Source: an uncultured Campylobacterales bacterium (lineage in GTDB: Bacteria; Campylobacterota; Campylobacteria; Campylobacterales; Arcobacteraceae). From it: a stretch of 64,000 bases of DNA. The stretch is taken from positions 62,001 through 126,000 of the forward strand of contig CANLWY010000001.1 in assembly GCA_947494995.1 (NCBI GenBank), written 5' to 3'. Both the position numbers and the translations under genes were made by a program. Position 1 is the stretch's first letter. The number at the start of each line of letters is the position of its first letter. Of the stretch, positions 48,076 through 56,479 are shown piece by piece. The notes beneath the pieces are model-generated. The model made no database searches and was not told where the DNA came from. It worked only from the letters and a program-made list of their open reading frames with translations.

Positions 48076-49113
48076 CTATTTTAAATACTTTTTTGCAAAT
48101 AGTGGAGCAAGATTGAAAACTATGATTAGTCTGACTATATGATGTAGAGTAATATAAGGTATATTTGCAGCTACTAATATAGCTATTAAGTTGCTCTCTG
48201 TTTGTCCTCCTGGCATAAAAGCAAGTAAGATAGAAAGCATAGGGAATCCAAGTGTAAAGTGTACTATAAAGACAAATATTACAGTTATAATTGCTAGTAT
48301 TAAAAAATGACTTAATGTTCCTATTAGAATTTTTATTATCTCCTTAAGACTAACACCTCTAAAGGTAAAACCAATAGATGTTCCAATAACTACTTGTACA
48401 AATTTTAAAAGTTCATCAGGTGGTTTTGATTCTATTATTCCACTAGCAAAGGCAATTATACTTATAATCATAGGACCTATTAAATATGCAGCGGGCATAT
48501 TTATTTTCTTAGCAAATATAGCTCCTGTAGTTCCAATAGTAATCAAGATAATGATGTCAGATAATTCAAGTGTATTTATAGGTGGGGTGATTAATCTGTT
48601 TCCACTTATATCTATTTGAAAAATATATTGGATAATAAAAGGTAGAGTTAAAACTATAAAAAAAAGTCTAGAAGCTTGTACAAGTGTGATTTTTGCAACA
48701 TTTGCTTTTAACTCTTCACCTAATAGTACCATTTCAATAACACCACCAGGCATAGCAGAAAGGTAAGCAGTTTTTTTATCAAAGCCTTGAAATTTCCAAT
48801 AATAAATGATTCCTAGAAAAGCAGTTATTAGAACATATGGTATTACAAAAAGTAGTGAATATATATAATTATCTAGTTGCTCTAATATAGCAGGGGTAAA
48901 AGCACTTCCTATTGTAACTCCAACTATTATTCTAACAGGAGTAGAGAAATAGTGATTTGGTTTTTTTATTGGAAGTTTTTCAAATCTAATTAAAATAGAA
49001 GTTATGAAAATAGAACCTAAAAGCCAAGGAAGTGGAACGTTTAAATATATAAATATTATTGAGCCAATTGTAGCAAGAAGAATTGCAAGTAGCATACTAT
49101 AGATATTTTTCAA
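48076..49113 (-). CDS. AbrB-family membrane transporter/regulator
   Basis: 345 residues with about ten membrane segments in two repeats; LSAMPGGVIEMVLLGEEL and LLAFMPGGQTESNLIAILV are the duplicated MPGG signatures of the AbrB (formerly 'ammonia monooxygenase') permease family. It is an inner-membrane protein; substrate not known. It starts at ATG 49113 and stands between the GGDEF gene and an S24-peptidase fragment. Confidence 0.85.
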   Translation of the reverse strand: MKNIYSMLLAILLATIGSIIFIYLNVPLPWLLGSIFITSILIRFEKLPIKKPNHYFSTPVRIIVGVTIGSAFTPAILEQLDNYIYSLLFVIPYVLITAFLGIIYYWKFQGFDKKTAYLSAMPGGVIEMVLLGEELKANVAKITLVQASRLFFIVLTLPFIIQYIFQIDISGNRLITPPINTLELSDIIILITIGTTGAIFAKKINMPAAYLIGPMIISIIAFASGIIESKPPDELLKFVQVVIGTSIGFTFRGVSLKEIIKILIGTLSHFLILAIITVIFVFIVHFTLGFPMLSILLAFMPGGQTESNLIAILVAANIPYITLHHIVRLIIVFNLAPLFAKKYLK

Positions 49114-49169
49114 TAAACTTCACTTTAAATTTTTTGGAAGTATACAGTTTTAAATCTTGTAATCCCAAA

Positions 49170-49538
49170 TTATAAATTTGTAAATGTAAGTAAAACCCTT
49201 CCTACTATGTGAGCTTCATCTTCTTTATATACTAAATGTGAAAAATCTGGATTTATTGATATAAAGATTTTATTTTGTTTATCATATTTTTTCACCCACA
49301 TTTTTGCTCCATGATGTACTACATATATTGCTTCATCATTAAGCTCTTTTTGTGAAAGATCTGCAATTATTACTGCTTTATCATTTATCACAGCTTGCAT
49401 TGATTTTCCATCTACAAGAAGAGCAAAAAGTGACTTTTCATTAAACTCTTGTTTGATTATATGTTTTGAAAAGATTAACTCTTTTATTTTGTTCTCATCA
49501 AAAACATCTGTATATTCTAAAGTTATAGTATCTATAAG
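49170..49538 (-). pseudogene. S24 (LexA-like) peptidase domain without N-terminus or standard start
   Basis: The open frame encodes the C-terminal S24 domain: LVDGKSMQAVINDKAVIIADL (catalytic Ser in KSM) and GAKMWVKKY with the general-base Lys, i.e. the catalytic dyad is intact. No HTH precedes it: the frame is closed by TAG at 49539-49541. There is no ATG/GTG/TTG until residue ~46 (49400); ATA at 49533-49535 lies behind AAAAAGGAT. It is either the remnant of a phage-type repressor or a free-standing S24 protein with a rare start. Confidence 0.6.
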
Positions 49539-49562
49539 CTATCCTTTTTCAAAAAGGATAGC
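49538..49562. terminator. Perfect hairpin behind the LysE gene
   Basis: GCTATCCTTTTT (49538-49549), one base, and AAAAAGGATAGC (49551-49562): perfect 12-bp arms. On the plus strand a T-run follows; on the minus strand it lies 15 bases behind the LysE stop. It also buries the only AAGGA ribosome site of the S24 fragment. Confidence 0.65.
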
Positions 49563-49577
49563 ATTTTTTGGTTAAAT

Positions 49578-50195
49578 TTATTCAATAATAATTGGAATTA
49601 CAGAGAGTATTAGAAGAATTGCCATTGTTATATTAAATACTCTTACACTTTTTTCATCTTTTATAAATCTTTTTAAAAGAACGCCTCCTGCTGTCCAAGT
49701 ATTTGTTGATATCATTCCTGATATCATATAGATGATAGAAATGATTAAAACCTGTATAGTAGCATTTTCATTTGATGTTACAAATATTGATATAGCTGTT
49801 ATTGCCATAATCCATGCTTTTGGATTGACCCATTGAAAAGCTGCACTTTGTAAAAAAGTAAAGGGCTTACTCTCTTGCTCATCTTTTATATCAAAACTTG
49901 ATTTATTATTTGCAATTTTAAAAGCCATCCAAAAAAGATAAACTATTCCAACAATCTTTAGGATTGAAAAAATTATAGGAAACTTTTCGAAAACTATACC
50001 TAGTCCAAGTCCAATAAGAAGTACCATAAAAGGAAAACCTAACATAATACCAAGCATATGCGGAATTGTTCTTTTGTATCCAAAAGTAAGACCTGAAGAT
50101 AAAAGCATAATATTATTTGGTCCTGGACTTAACACTGTTGATAATGTAAATGTTGCAATGGACAAAAGCATTGCAAATGTATAAAAATTTTCCAT
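49578..50195 (-). CDS. LysE-family exporter
   Basis: 205 residues with about six membrane segments and LSPGPNNIMLLSSGLTFGYKRTIPHMLGIMLGF, the LysE/RhtB signature; QWVNPKAWIMAI is the second conserved block. It begins at the base immediately after the stop of the EamA gene upstream, so they form an operon of two exporters. Substrate unknown; cysteine/O-acetylserine exporters (EamB-like) look similar. Confidence 0.87.
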   Translation of the reverse strand: MENFYTFAMLLSIATFTLSTVLSPGPNNIMLLSSGLTFGYKRTIPHMLGIMLGFPFMVLLIGLGLGIVFEKFPIIFSILKIVGIVYLFWMAFKIANNKSSFDIKDEQESKPFTFLQSAAFQWVNPKAWIMAITAISIFVTSNENATIQVLIISIIYMISGMISTNTWTAGGVLLKRFIKDEKSVRVFNITMAILLILSVIPIIIE

Positions 50196-51077
50196 CTATT
50201 TTTCTCCATAAATTTTTAAATATATTTTTTCGCCAAAAGAGTTTATTATTAAGGCAAAGACAATTAAAAATGAAGCTAATATTTTAATAAGACCTATCTC
50301 TTCATTAAATATTAAAAATGAACCTAAAAGTCCAAATATTGGAACTAATAAACCAAAAGGTGCAACATTTGAAGCTGGATATTTATGTAAAAGACTATTC
50401 CATACCCAATAACCAAATAAGGTTGTAGGATAAACTTGAAATAAAATAGAAAATATTGCTTTATTATCAAGATTATCAAAAAAGTTTATAAATACTAGTT
50501 CTCCTTGTGTTAAAAATGCTAACATAAAAAGAGGTATTGGAGAAAAAAGACTTGCCCAAATAATAAAGGCAAAAATATCTTTTGTTCCAGCTTTTTTTAC
50601 AATTATATTTGTTAAACTCAAAGATAAAGCCCCAATAAGTACCAGAATTACTCCAATAAATGTAATTGAACCATCTGTCATACTAATAATCAAAGTTAAT
50701 CCTAGTAAAGCTATTGAAAAGGCTAATTTTTTGGATATATCTATTTTCTCATTTAAAATAATAGCAGCTAAAATAAAAGTGAAAAATACACCAAACTGTA
50801 GTACTAGTGCTGCCATACCAGCTGATATTCCAAAATAAATTCCCAAAGTAACAATACCCCAAAGACCAACTCCAAAAAGCAGACCATAACTAGCTATATA
50901 AAGTATAGGTACATTTGGCTTTTTAATAAAAAAGATTAAAGGAAATACACATAAAAGAAACCTAAGTCCTGATAATATAAAAGGATCGAGGGAAGTTAAT
51001 CCAAGTTTGATTATTGAAAAGTTTATTCCCCAAATGAAAGTAATTAAAATTGCTAATAAAAAATCATTTTGTTTCAT
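50196..51077 (-). CDS. EamA-family (DMT) transporter
   Basis: 293 residues from the second of two tandem ATGs (six bases behind AGGA). Ten membrane segments; TFIWGINFSIIKLGLTSLDPFILSGLRFLLCVFPLIFF is the typical first EamA segment, and PIFGLLGSFLIFNEEI the second repeat. It is followed without gap by a LysE exporter and is divergent from an AraC/GyrI regulator that may control both. Probable efflux of amino acids or drugs. Confidence 0.87.
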   Translation of the reverse strand: MKQNDFLLAILITFIWGINFSIIKLGLTSLDPFILSGLRFLLCVFPLIFFIKKPNVPILYIASYGLLFGVGLWGIVTLGIYFGISAGMAALVLQFGVFFTFILAAIILNEKIDISKKLAFSIALLGLTLIISMTDGSITFIGVILVLIGALSLSLTNIIVKKAGTKDIFAFIIWASLFSPIPLFMLAFLTQGELVFINFFDNLDNKAIFSILFQVYPTTLFGYWVWNSLLHKYPASNVAPFGLLVPIFGLLGSFLIFNEEIGLIKILASFLIVFALIINSFGEKIYLKIYGEK

Positions 51078-51215
51078 CATCTTTCCTTTTTTTATAGTTT
51101 CAAAAATTTTATCTATTTAAAAAAATTATTTCTTTACTATTAGTGCTATAAAAGTTATCTATTTTTGTGATAAAATATACTATTTTATGTTAAGATTAAT
51201 ATCAAAGGTTGTCAA

Positions 51216-52100
51216 ATGCAAAAAAGAAATACATATAATAAAAACGTGCAAATAGCTAATGACACTATGTATTATATATATGAACATATTGATACTGATA
51301 TAAATATTGATGAATTAGCATTAAAGTTTGGAATTAGTAAATTTCATTTTCATAAGCTTTTTAAAGAGGTAATGGGAATAAATATTTATGAAACTATAAA
51401 ATCAAATAGATTACAGAAATCATCAAATTTACTTCTTACAAATAAGTATTCAACAATTACAGAGATAGCAAATATGTGTGGATATAGTTCTCAGACTTCT
51501 TTTATTAGAAGTTTTAAACAGAGATTCCATCAAACTCCAAAAGAGTGGAGAAATGGCGGTTTTAAAGAGTATTCAAAAAATATTTTGATGAATTCTGAAA
51601 TCTCATCTTATGAAAAAAATGACTTTGAGAGTATAGAACCTAAAATTGTAAAAGCGAAATCTAGACGAATGTATTATATTAGAAACAAAGGATATATCAC
51701 AAGTGAAGCAAAAAAAGTTTGGCAAAAACTTCAAGCATGGGTATATACAAATGATATAAAAGAGTATGAACAAGTAGCAATTTATCATGATAATCCAGCT
51801 ATCACACCCCATAATGACTGTTTTTATGTGGCAGGAATCATTCCTAAAGAGCAAAAGTATTTATTAGAAACAAATTTACCATTCTTTTATACACCTGAAG
51901 CTTTGTATGCAACTTTTGAGATAAAAGGTAAAATTGGAGATGTTTTAAGATTTATTCAGTGGGCATATCATGAGTGGTTACCAAATAGTGGTTTTGAAAC
52001 TACAACAAATCCTTCTTATGCAATATTTAGAAAAAATCAATTTTTAGAAGAGGATAAGTCTTTTGAAGGAACTTATTATCTTCCTATTCAGTATGTTTAA
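51216..52100 (+). CDS. AraC-family regulator with GyrI-like effector domain
   Basis: 294 residues: an N-terminal AraC double HTH (about 10-110; INIDELALKFGISKFHFHKLFKEVMG, then ITEIANMCGYSSQTSFIRSFKQRFHQTPKEWR), followed by a GyrI-like (Rob/SoxS/BmrR-type) domain (about 140-294; YIRNKGYITSEAKKVWQKLQAW and YATFEIKGKIGDVLRFIQW). The domain binds hydrophobic cationic drugs in relatives. It is divergent from the EamA-LysE pair, the likely target. Confidence 0.88.
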   Translation: MQKRNTYNKNVQIANDTMYYIYEHIDTDINIDELALKFGISKFHFHKLFKEVMGINIYETIKSNRLQKSSNLLLTNKYSTITEIANMCGYSSQTSFIRSFKQRFHQTPKEWRNGGFKEYSKNILMNSEISSYEKNDFESIEPKIVKAKSRRMYYIRNKGYITSEAKKVWQKLQAWVYTNDIKEYEQVAIYHDNPAITPHNDCFYVAGIIPKEQKYLLETNLPFFYTPEALYATFEIKGKIGDVLRFIQWAYHEWLPNSGFETTTNPSYAIFRKNQFLEEDKSFEGTYYLPIQYV

Positions 52101-52154
52101 TCATATCTCTACAAGCTTTTTGATAAACTACGCTACTTTATTTTGGAGAAGAAA

Positions 52155-52595
52155 TTGTTTACAGAAGTAATTAACCCTAGATTTTTAGAAACAGACGCCT
52201 TAGGTCATATTAATAATAATACTTATGGAGTATGGTTTGAAGCAGCAAGAGATCCTGTTTTTAAAATTTTTATGCCTGATAAAAACATAAAAGAATGGAA
52301 TCTTGTTATGGCACATACTTCTTCAGATTTTTTAAAAGAAGTTTTTTGGGGAGAAGAAGTTATTGTAAAAACTGCAATTTCAAAAATTGGAAACTCTTCA
52401 GTTGAATTAGTGCATGCAGTGTATCAAAATGAAAAACTTTGTACAATTGGAAAATGTGTAATGATTCATTATAATTTTAAGACAAAAGAATCTATAAAAA
52501 TACCAGAAGATGTGAGAAAAAAATTAGAAGAACATCTTTTTGAAAAACCTTGGTTTGGAACTTTAGAAGAGTTAGAAACTGTTGAGGGTAAGTAA
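52155..52595 (+). CDS. Acyl-CoA thioesterase (4HBT hotdog fold)
   Basis: 146 residues. I chose TTG at 52155 because GGAG lies six bases upstream; an in-frame TTG at 52143 would place the ribosome site inside the gene. FLETDALGHINNNTYGVWFEAARDPVF is the hotdog-fold 4HBT signature with the catalytic Asp. Acts on acyl-CoA thioesters; the chain specificity is unknown. It is followed by a short gene one base after the stop. Confidence 0.85.
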   Translation: MFTEVINPRFLETDALGHINNNTYGVWFEAARDPVFKIFMPDKNIKEWNLVMAHTSSDFLKEVFWGEEVIVKTAISKIGNSSVELVHAVYQNEKLCTIGKCVMIHYNFKTKESIKIPEDVRKKLEEHLFEKPWFGTLEELETVEGK

Positions 52596-52596
52596 T

Positions 52597-52860
52597 ATGA
52601 ACATAGAAAAAGAGTGTGAAAATATATTTGATGGTCTAAGAAAAGTACTATTTTATGTGGGACATGGAAAGTATAATGATTTTATGAGTTTTGATGAAGT
52701 TCAAGATATAAAAAGTAATCTTGAGAAAATACTTGAATTAGAAGAAGAGTTTGATATAGCTAAAACACTTGAAGAAAAAGAGCTTATATACAAGAGGTTA
52801 GAACCTTTTGCTTCTTATAGTGTAAGAGATTTTATTGGAAAAAAAATAGAAAACGTATAA
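52597..52860 (+). CDS. Small conserved-looking helical protein, unknown function
   Basis: 87 residues, rich in Glu/Lys and helical (DEVQDIKSNLEKILELEEEFDIAKTLEEKELIYKRLEPF). Starts at ATG 52597, one base after the thioesterase stop, and is followed by a monooxygenase gene 13 bases later, so it belongs to a three-gene unit. No known family recognised. Confidence 0.6.
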   Translation: MNIEKECENIFDGLRKVLFYVGHGKYNDFMSFDEVQDIKSNLEKILELEEEFDIAKTLEEKELIYKRLEPFASYSVRDFIGKKIENV

Positions 52861-52873
52861 AAAAGGATATTTG

Positions 52874-53176
52874 ATGAGTAATGTAGTATTAGTAGTAAAA
52901 GTTAAAGTAAAAGAAGAGTTTGCAGAACAGGTTTATCCTTTTATGAAAGCTTTACATAAATTAACTCATGAGTTTGATAGAGGTTGTATACAGTACGATT
53001 TACATGAAGTAAAAGATGAAGCAAATACATTTTGTTTTATTGAAACATGGGAAGATGAATCATGTTTAATTGAGCATTCTCAAAAAGAACACTTTAAAAA
53101 CTTTATGGAGTTTGTAGATGGTAAAATTGAAAAGATGGATAAATTCTTTTTAGAAAAATATGTTGAAGAAGTGTAA
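52874..53176 (+). CDS. Antibiotic-biosynthesis-monooxygenase (ABM/YgiN-like) protein
   Basis: 100 residues from the ATG at 52874 (AAAGGATATTTG upstream; a TTG directly precedes it). The ABM ferredoxin-like fold is seen in VVLVVKVKVKEEFAEQVYPFMKALHKLTHEFDRGCIQYDLHEVKDEANTFCFIETWEDE, matching quinol-oxidising YgiN or haem-degrading ABM proteins. A second ABM protein is at 61360. Function: small-molecule oxidation, not established. Confidence 0.8.
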   Translation: MSNVVLVVKVKVKEEFAEQVYPFMKALHKLTHEFDRGCIQYDLHEVKDEANTFCFIETWEDESCLIEHSQKEHFKNFMEFVDGKIEKMDKFFLEKYVEEV

Positions 53177-53189
53177 TAAAAATATAAAC

Positions 53190-53285
53190 TTAGCTTGTAA
53201 AAAATGTATAAATAAGCATTAAGTTTGTCATTACACCAACTATAATCATAAGAAATAGAGGTAAAACAGAAGAGTCAGTAGCCAT
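53190..53285 (-). CDS. 31-residue single-pass membrane protein
   Basis: On the minus strand ATG at 53285 with a strong AAAGGAG site (six bases upstream) opens MATDSSVLPLFLMIIVGVM..., one membrane helix, ending in TAA at 53190-53192. The perfect ribosome site and clean helix make it a credible gene. It accounts for part of the 325-base gap 53177-53501; the rest holds a strong hairpin and an AT-rich promoter region. Confidence 0.6.
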   Translation of the reverse strand: MATDSSVLPLFLMIIVGVMTNLMLIYTFFTS

Positions 53286-53362
53286 AATATCTCCTTTGTA
53301 AAAGATTAAATTATATTTAATTATACACCTAGCTCTCTTGAGAAAGTTTAAAAAAAAAATTT

Positions 53363-53393
53363 AAAAAAAGGATTTAAAGAAGATCCTTTTTTT
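53363..53393. terminator. Rho-independent-type hairpin
   Basis: AAAAAAAGGAT (53363-53373) pairs with ATCCTTTTTTT (53383-53393), loop TTAAAGAAG; symmetrical A/T flanks make it work in both directions. It lies in front of both the 31-codon gene (minus) and the OmpA gene (plus), so it most likely ends the plus-strand thioesterase-ABM transcript. Confidence 0.6.
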
Positions 53394-53501
53394 AATAAAA
53401 CTTATTATAAATAGTCAAATAAAATTCTAATTTTTAAGTTCTTTAAACTATTTTGATGAAGAATCAAGATAGAATATTCACAAAAAATATAAAGATATAA
53501 A

Positions 53502-54269
53502 ATGAGCCCAGAAAAAAAAGTTATATTACTATTTTTATCTCTAATAATACTTATTGCAGCTTGTGTATATACTCATCTACCTCAGTTTATGAAAGATGTG
53601 AATAAAGAAGCTATTATTGCTACTCCTAAAATAGAAAAAGTAGAAAAACAAGTAGAAGAAAAAGTTGTTGAGGTTTCAAAAGAGGAAAAAGAAGTTCAAG
53701 AGAATACTTCAAAAGAAGAGATTGAAAACACTAATGATAATAAAATAGAAGATAAGAACGAAGAAGTAACAACAGAAGTTGAAGAATCAAAAGTTGAAGA
53801 AGAAGTTGTAGAAGTAGAAAAAGAAGAGCCTTTAATTACAACAGATAAAAGATATACAAGAGTTGGAACTGAAAAAAATATAGAAGAGTTATCAAAAACA
53901 GCTCAAGAACTTCAAATAAAAATGAGTGAATATGTAAAAAATAATCCAGTTACTTTTAGAAGAGCAAGTTATAAACTTACAAAGAGAAGTAATAAGACAA
54001 TAAAAGTAATTGTTGAATCTTTAAAAGAGTTTCCTAATATAAAGATAGAAGTTGCTGGACATACTGATGCATCAGGGGCAGCAAAAGTTAATCAAGCAAT
54101 TTCACTTGCAAGAGCAAAAAGTGTTCAAGCACGACTGATTTATTATGGAATTGATAAAAATAGAATAATTTCGCGTGGATATGGTGAAGATATTCCATTG
54201 GTTAAAAATAGTCCAAATGGGTACTCTAAAATTAATAGAAGAGTAGAATTTAATATTGTTGAGGAATAA
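53502..54269 (+). CDS. OmpA-family protein with acidic linker
   Basis: 255 residues: an N-terminal membrane anchor (about 6-26), a Glu/Lys-rich linker (about 35-108), and an OmpA/MotB peptidoglycan-binding domain (about 140-255) with IEVAGHTDASGAAKVNQAISLARAKSVQARLIYYGIDKNRIISRGYGE and NRRVEFNI. Bound to the inner membrane and reaching the cell wall. It is followed after three bases by an HhH membrane protein, and both probably work together. Confidence 0.85.
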   Translation: MSPEKKVILLFLSLIILIAACVYTHLPQFMKDVNKEAIIATPKIEKVEKQVEEKVVEVSKEEKEVQENTSKEEIENTNDNKIEDKNEEVTTEVEESKVEEEVVEVEKEEPLITTDKRYTRVGTEKNIEELSKTAQELQIKMSEYVKNNPVTFRRASYKLTKRSNKTIKVIVESLKEFPNIKIEVAGHTDASGAAKVNQAISLARAKSVQARLIYYGIDKNRIISRGYGEDIPLVKNSPNGYSKINRRVEFNIVEE

Positions 54270-54272
54270 GAA

Positions 54273-54668
54273 GTGATAGAAATAGCATCTCAGATAGTTT
54301 TATGTTTAGTAATTGCGGCATTTATAGGTTTTTTAATAGGTATAGTAATAGGAAAAGCATTTTCTGGAGCAAGGACTTATAATAGTGTAACAGCACATGG
54401 AGGAGCCGCAGCAGGGAATATCTATAATAAACCACTTATTAGAAGTGCTCCTAGACCAATTGGAAAAGATGATCTTCAAAAGATTGAAGGTATTGATGCT
54501 GCCTTAGAAGACAGATTAAATGAACTGGGAATTTACCATTTTGATCAAATAGCAAAATGGAGTGCTAAAAACTGTCATTGGATTGAAGAGTATTTGACTC
54601 TTGAAGATAGTCAAATTAAAGAAGCAAACTGGATAGGACAAGCAAAAGAGTTTAGAACGATTGTTTAA
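54273..54668 (+). CDS. Membrane-anchored helix-hairpin-helix domain protein
   Basis: 131 residues starting at GTG (54273): a membrane segment (about 5-30) followed by a C-terminal HhH-like domain (about 68-130; DDLQKIEGIDAALEDRLNELGIYHFDQIAKW, then LTLEDSQIKEANWIGQAKEF). In alphaproteobacteria this domain is the C-terminal extension of NuoE-type or stand-alone proteins. DNA binding is not shown. It overlaps the convergent phosphatase gene by four bases. Confidence 0.75.
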   Translation: MIEIASQIVLCLVIAAFIGFLIGIVIGKAFSGARTYNSVTAHGGAAAGNIYNKPLIRSAPRPIGKDDLQKIEGIDAALEDRLNELGIYHFDQIAKWSAKNCHWIEEYLTLEDSQIKEANWIGQAKEFRTIV

Positions 54669-55111
54669 ACTCTTTCGTTGATAAGGTTTTTTACACAAAT
54701 ATCAATCATATTAAAGACCTTATCAAAGCCTTCAAAATCTTCAAAAAAGTATGGATCTGGAACATCTTCTCCATTGAATCCAAAATCTCCTAATTTTAGT
54801 GGGTCTTTACAACCTAAATTTTTTAAATTTTGAACATTACTAGAATCAAGACCAACAACTAAGTCAAATTTTTCAAAATCTTCTTTTTCTACTTGTCTAG
54901 ATGTTTGTTCCATTATATCTATGCCGTTTTGCTCTGCAACAATAATTGAGTTTTCACAAGGAGAGTTTCCAATATGCCAAGAACCTGTCCCTGCACTATC
55001 AATCTCTATCTTAAGACCTTTTTCTTCTACATATTTTTTTGCAATTCCTTCTGCTAGTGGAGATCTACAAATATTACCAAGACAAACAAATAGTATAGAT
55101 TTTATTTTCAT
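54665..55111 (-). CDS. Low-molecular-weight protein-tyrosine phosphatase
   Basis: 148 residues with the P-loop VCLGNICRSPLAEG (nucleophile Cys10, Arg16; CX5R) and the DPYF acid loop near residue 120. Dephosphorylates phosphotyrosine or may act on arginine phosphates. It overlaps the upstream amidohydrolase by four bases (ATGA) and the HhH gene by four at its 3' end, so it belongs to a tightly packed minus-strand operon with the amidohydrolase. Confidence 0.92.
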   Translation of the reverse strand: MKIKSILFVCLGNICRSPLAEGIAKKYVEEKGLKIEIDSAGTGSWHIGNSPCENSIIVAEQNGIDIMEQTSRQVEKEDFEKFDLVVGLDSSNVQNLKNLGCKDPLKLGDFGFNGEDVPDPYFFEDFEGFDKVFNMIDICVKNLINERV

Positions 55112-55830
55112 AATTTTTTCAACCCTGTATCAATGTAAGTTCTAACTCTTTTTATTTCTTCTTTATCTAAATTTGAACTTATAATTTTTTCTTTATCATC
55201 TCTTATTTCATCTCCCCAAGGAGTGATGATACCACTTCCTTTAGCCATTGTATCATTGGCACTGTTTGCTGTTAATACATAACATTGATTTGCAACTGCT
55301 AAGGCTTTTGTCATAGTTTCAAAGTGATGCTTTCTTTTTACTCCCCACATTGATGGATTAAGGATTAAATCTGCACCTCTTACTTTTACCCAATATTCAG
55401 GAAATCTAACTTCAAAGCAAATTAGAGTAGCAACTTTTATTCCATTGATATCAATTATTTTCATATTGTCAAGTTTACCTTTTGAGAAATACTTAGGTTC
55501 ATCTCCTAGAGCAAAAAGTCTGTGCTTCGCTTGTCTATGTATTACTTTTTTATTGTGGAAAATATATAGGGTGTTATAGTACTCTATGTCTTCTTTTTCA
55601 ATAAAAGAGATAGCAATTGTTTTATTTTCTGATAGTTTTTTAATTTTCTTTTTTGCTTTTTGGGCAAACTCTGAGGCTTCATCCATTTTATCGTAAGCAA
55701 AACCTGTAAGACACAGCTCAGGAGCTAAAATAAATGAATTTTCTTCACATGAAGAGATTAATTTTTCTAAATTATCTAAATTTTTTTTAAAATCTTTTTT
55801 TGTTTTAGTTTGAAGTGCTATAAGTTTCAT
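55108..55830 (-). CDS. Carbon-nitrogen hydrolase (nitrilase superfamily)
   Basis: 240 residues with the Glu-Lys-Cys triad: LAPELCLTGF (Glu), AKHRLFALGD (Lys) and VATLICFEVRFPEYW (Cys). It hydrolyses an amide or nitrile; omega-amidase (YafV) and aliphatic amidases are near relatives. It lies upstream of the phosphatase with a four-base overlap and downstream of ogt. Confidence 0.87.
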   Translation of the reverse strand: MKLIALQTKTKKDFKKNLDNLEKLISSCEENSFILAPELCLTGFAYDKMDEASEFAQKAKKKIKKLSENKTIAISFIEKEDIEYYNTLYIFHNKKVIHRQAKHRLFALGDEPKYFSKGKLDNMKIIDINGIKVATLICFEVRFPEYWVKVRGADLILNPSMWGVKRKHHFETMTKALAVANQCYVLTANSANDTMAKGSGIITPWGDEIRDDKEKIISSNLDKEEIKRVRTYIDTGLKKL

Positions 55831-55859
55831 TTAAAACCTTTTGAATCTATTTTTATAAT

Positions 55860-56423
55860 TTAATGATGATGTTCTTTTCGAACTATATCACAACAATGGC
55901 TATTTTCTAAATTTAAAAGGGCCTGTTTTTTATCCACTCCCCCTGCATATCCTCCAAGTGCTCCATTTGATTGAATAACTCTATGGCAAGGAATTAGAAT
56001 GCTTATCATATTTTTCCCATTTGCAGTGCCAATTGCTCTTACTGCTTTTGGATTTTTTAGAAGCAGGGCTTCTTGTTTATATGAAATGGTTTCTCCATAA
56101 GGAATTGTTTGTAGGATTCTCCATGTATCTTGTTGGAAAGAAGTCCCTACTAGTTGAAGAGGAATAGTAAAATCAGCTCTTTTACCTTCAAAGTACTCAT
56201 CTAACTCTTTTTGGAGAGATTCAAAATACTTATTCTGAGCAGGAATTATATCTGCATCAAAAAAAGTTTGAACCTTTTCTATTTGTTTTTTTATATTATC
56301 TTGTTCAAAAAAACTAAGAATACAAATGCCTTTAGAAGTTGCTGCACAAAACATATCACCAAGAGGTGTTTTTATAGTTGTTGTTGCAATGATGTTTTTC
56401 TTAATAGCTTTGAATTCTCTCAT
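55860..56423 (-). CDS. ogt: Methylated-DNA-protein-cysteine methyltransferase
   Basis: 187 residues; ISILIPCHRVIQSNGALGGYAGG contains the active-site PCHRV Cys that accepts the alkyl group from O6-alkylguanine in DNA (a suicide repair protein). An N-terminal ribonuclease-like domain and DNA-binding helix (SYKQEALLLKNPKAVRAIGTANGKN) precede it. The C-terminus is unusual, ending HCCDIVRKEHHH, a Cys- and His-rich tail. Divergent from the response regulator. Confidence 0.93.
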   Translation of the reverse strand: MREFKAIKKNIIATTTIKTPLGDMFCAATSKGICILSFFEQDNIKKQIEKVQTFFDADIIPAQNKYFESLQKELDEYFEGKRADFTIPLQLVGTSFQQDTWRILQTIPYGETISYKQEALLLKNPKAVRAIGTANGKNMISILIPCHRVIQSNGALGGYAGGVDKKQALLNLENSHCCDIVRKEHHH

Positions 56424-56479
56424 TAATACCCTTTAATAAATGAAGATTTTAACATAAAGAAATTAAGATATAATATACT

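Noticed and set aside
49170-49400. Annotating the S24 fragment as an intact 76-residue gene from the ATG
   Set aside because: That start lies one residue after the catalytic Ser (KSM), which would remove the nucleophile; the frame clearly begins upstream.
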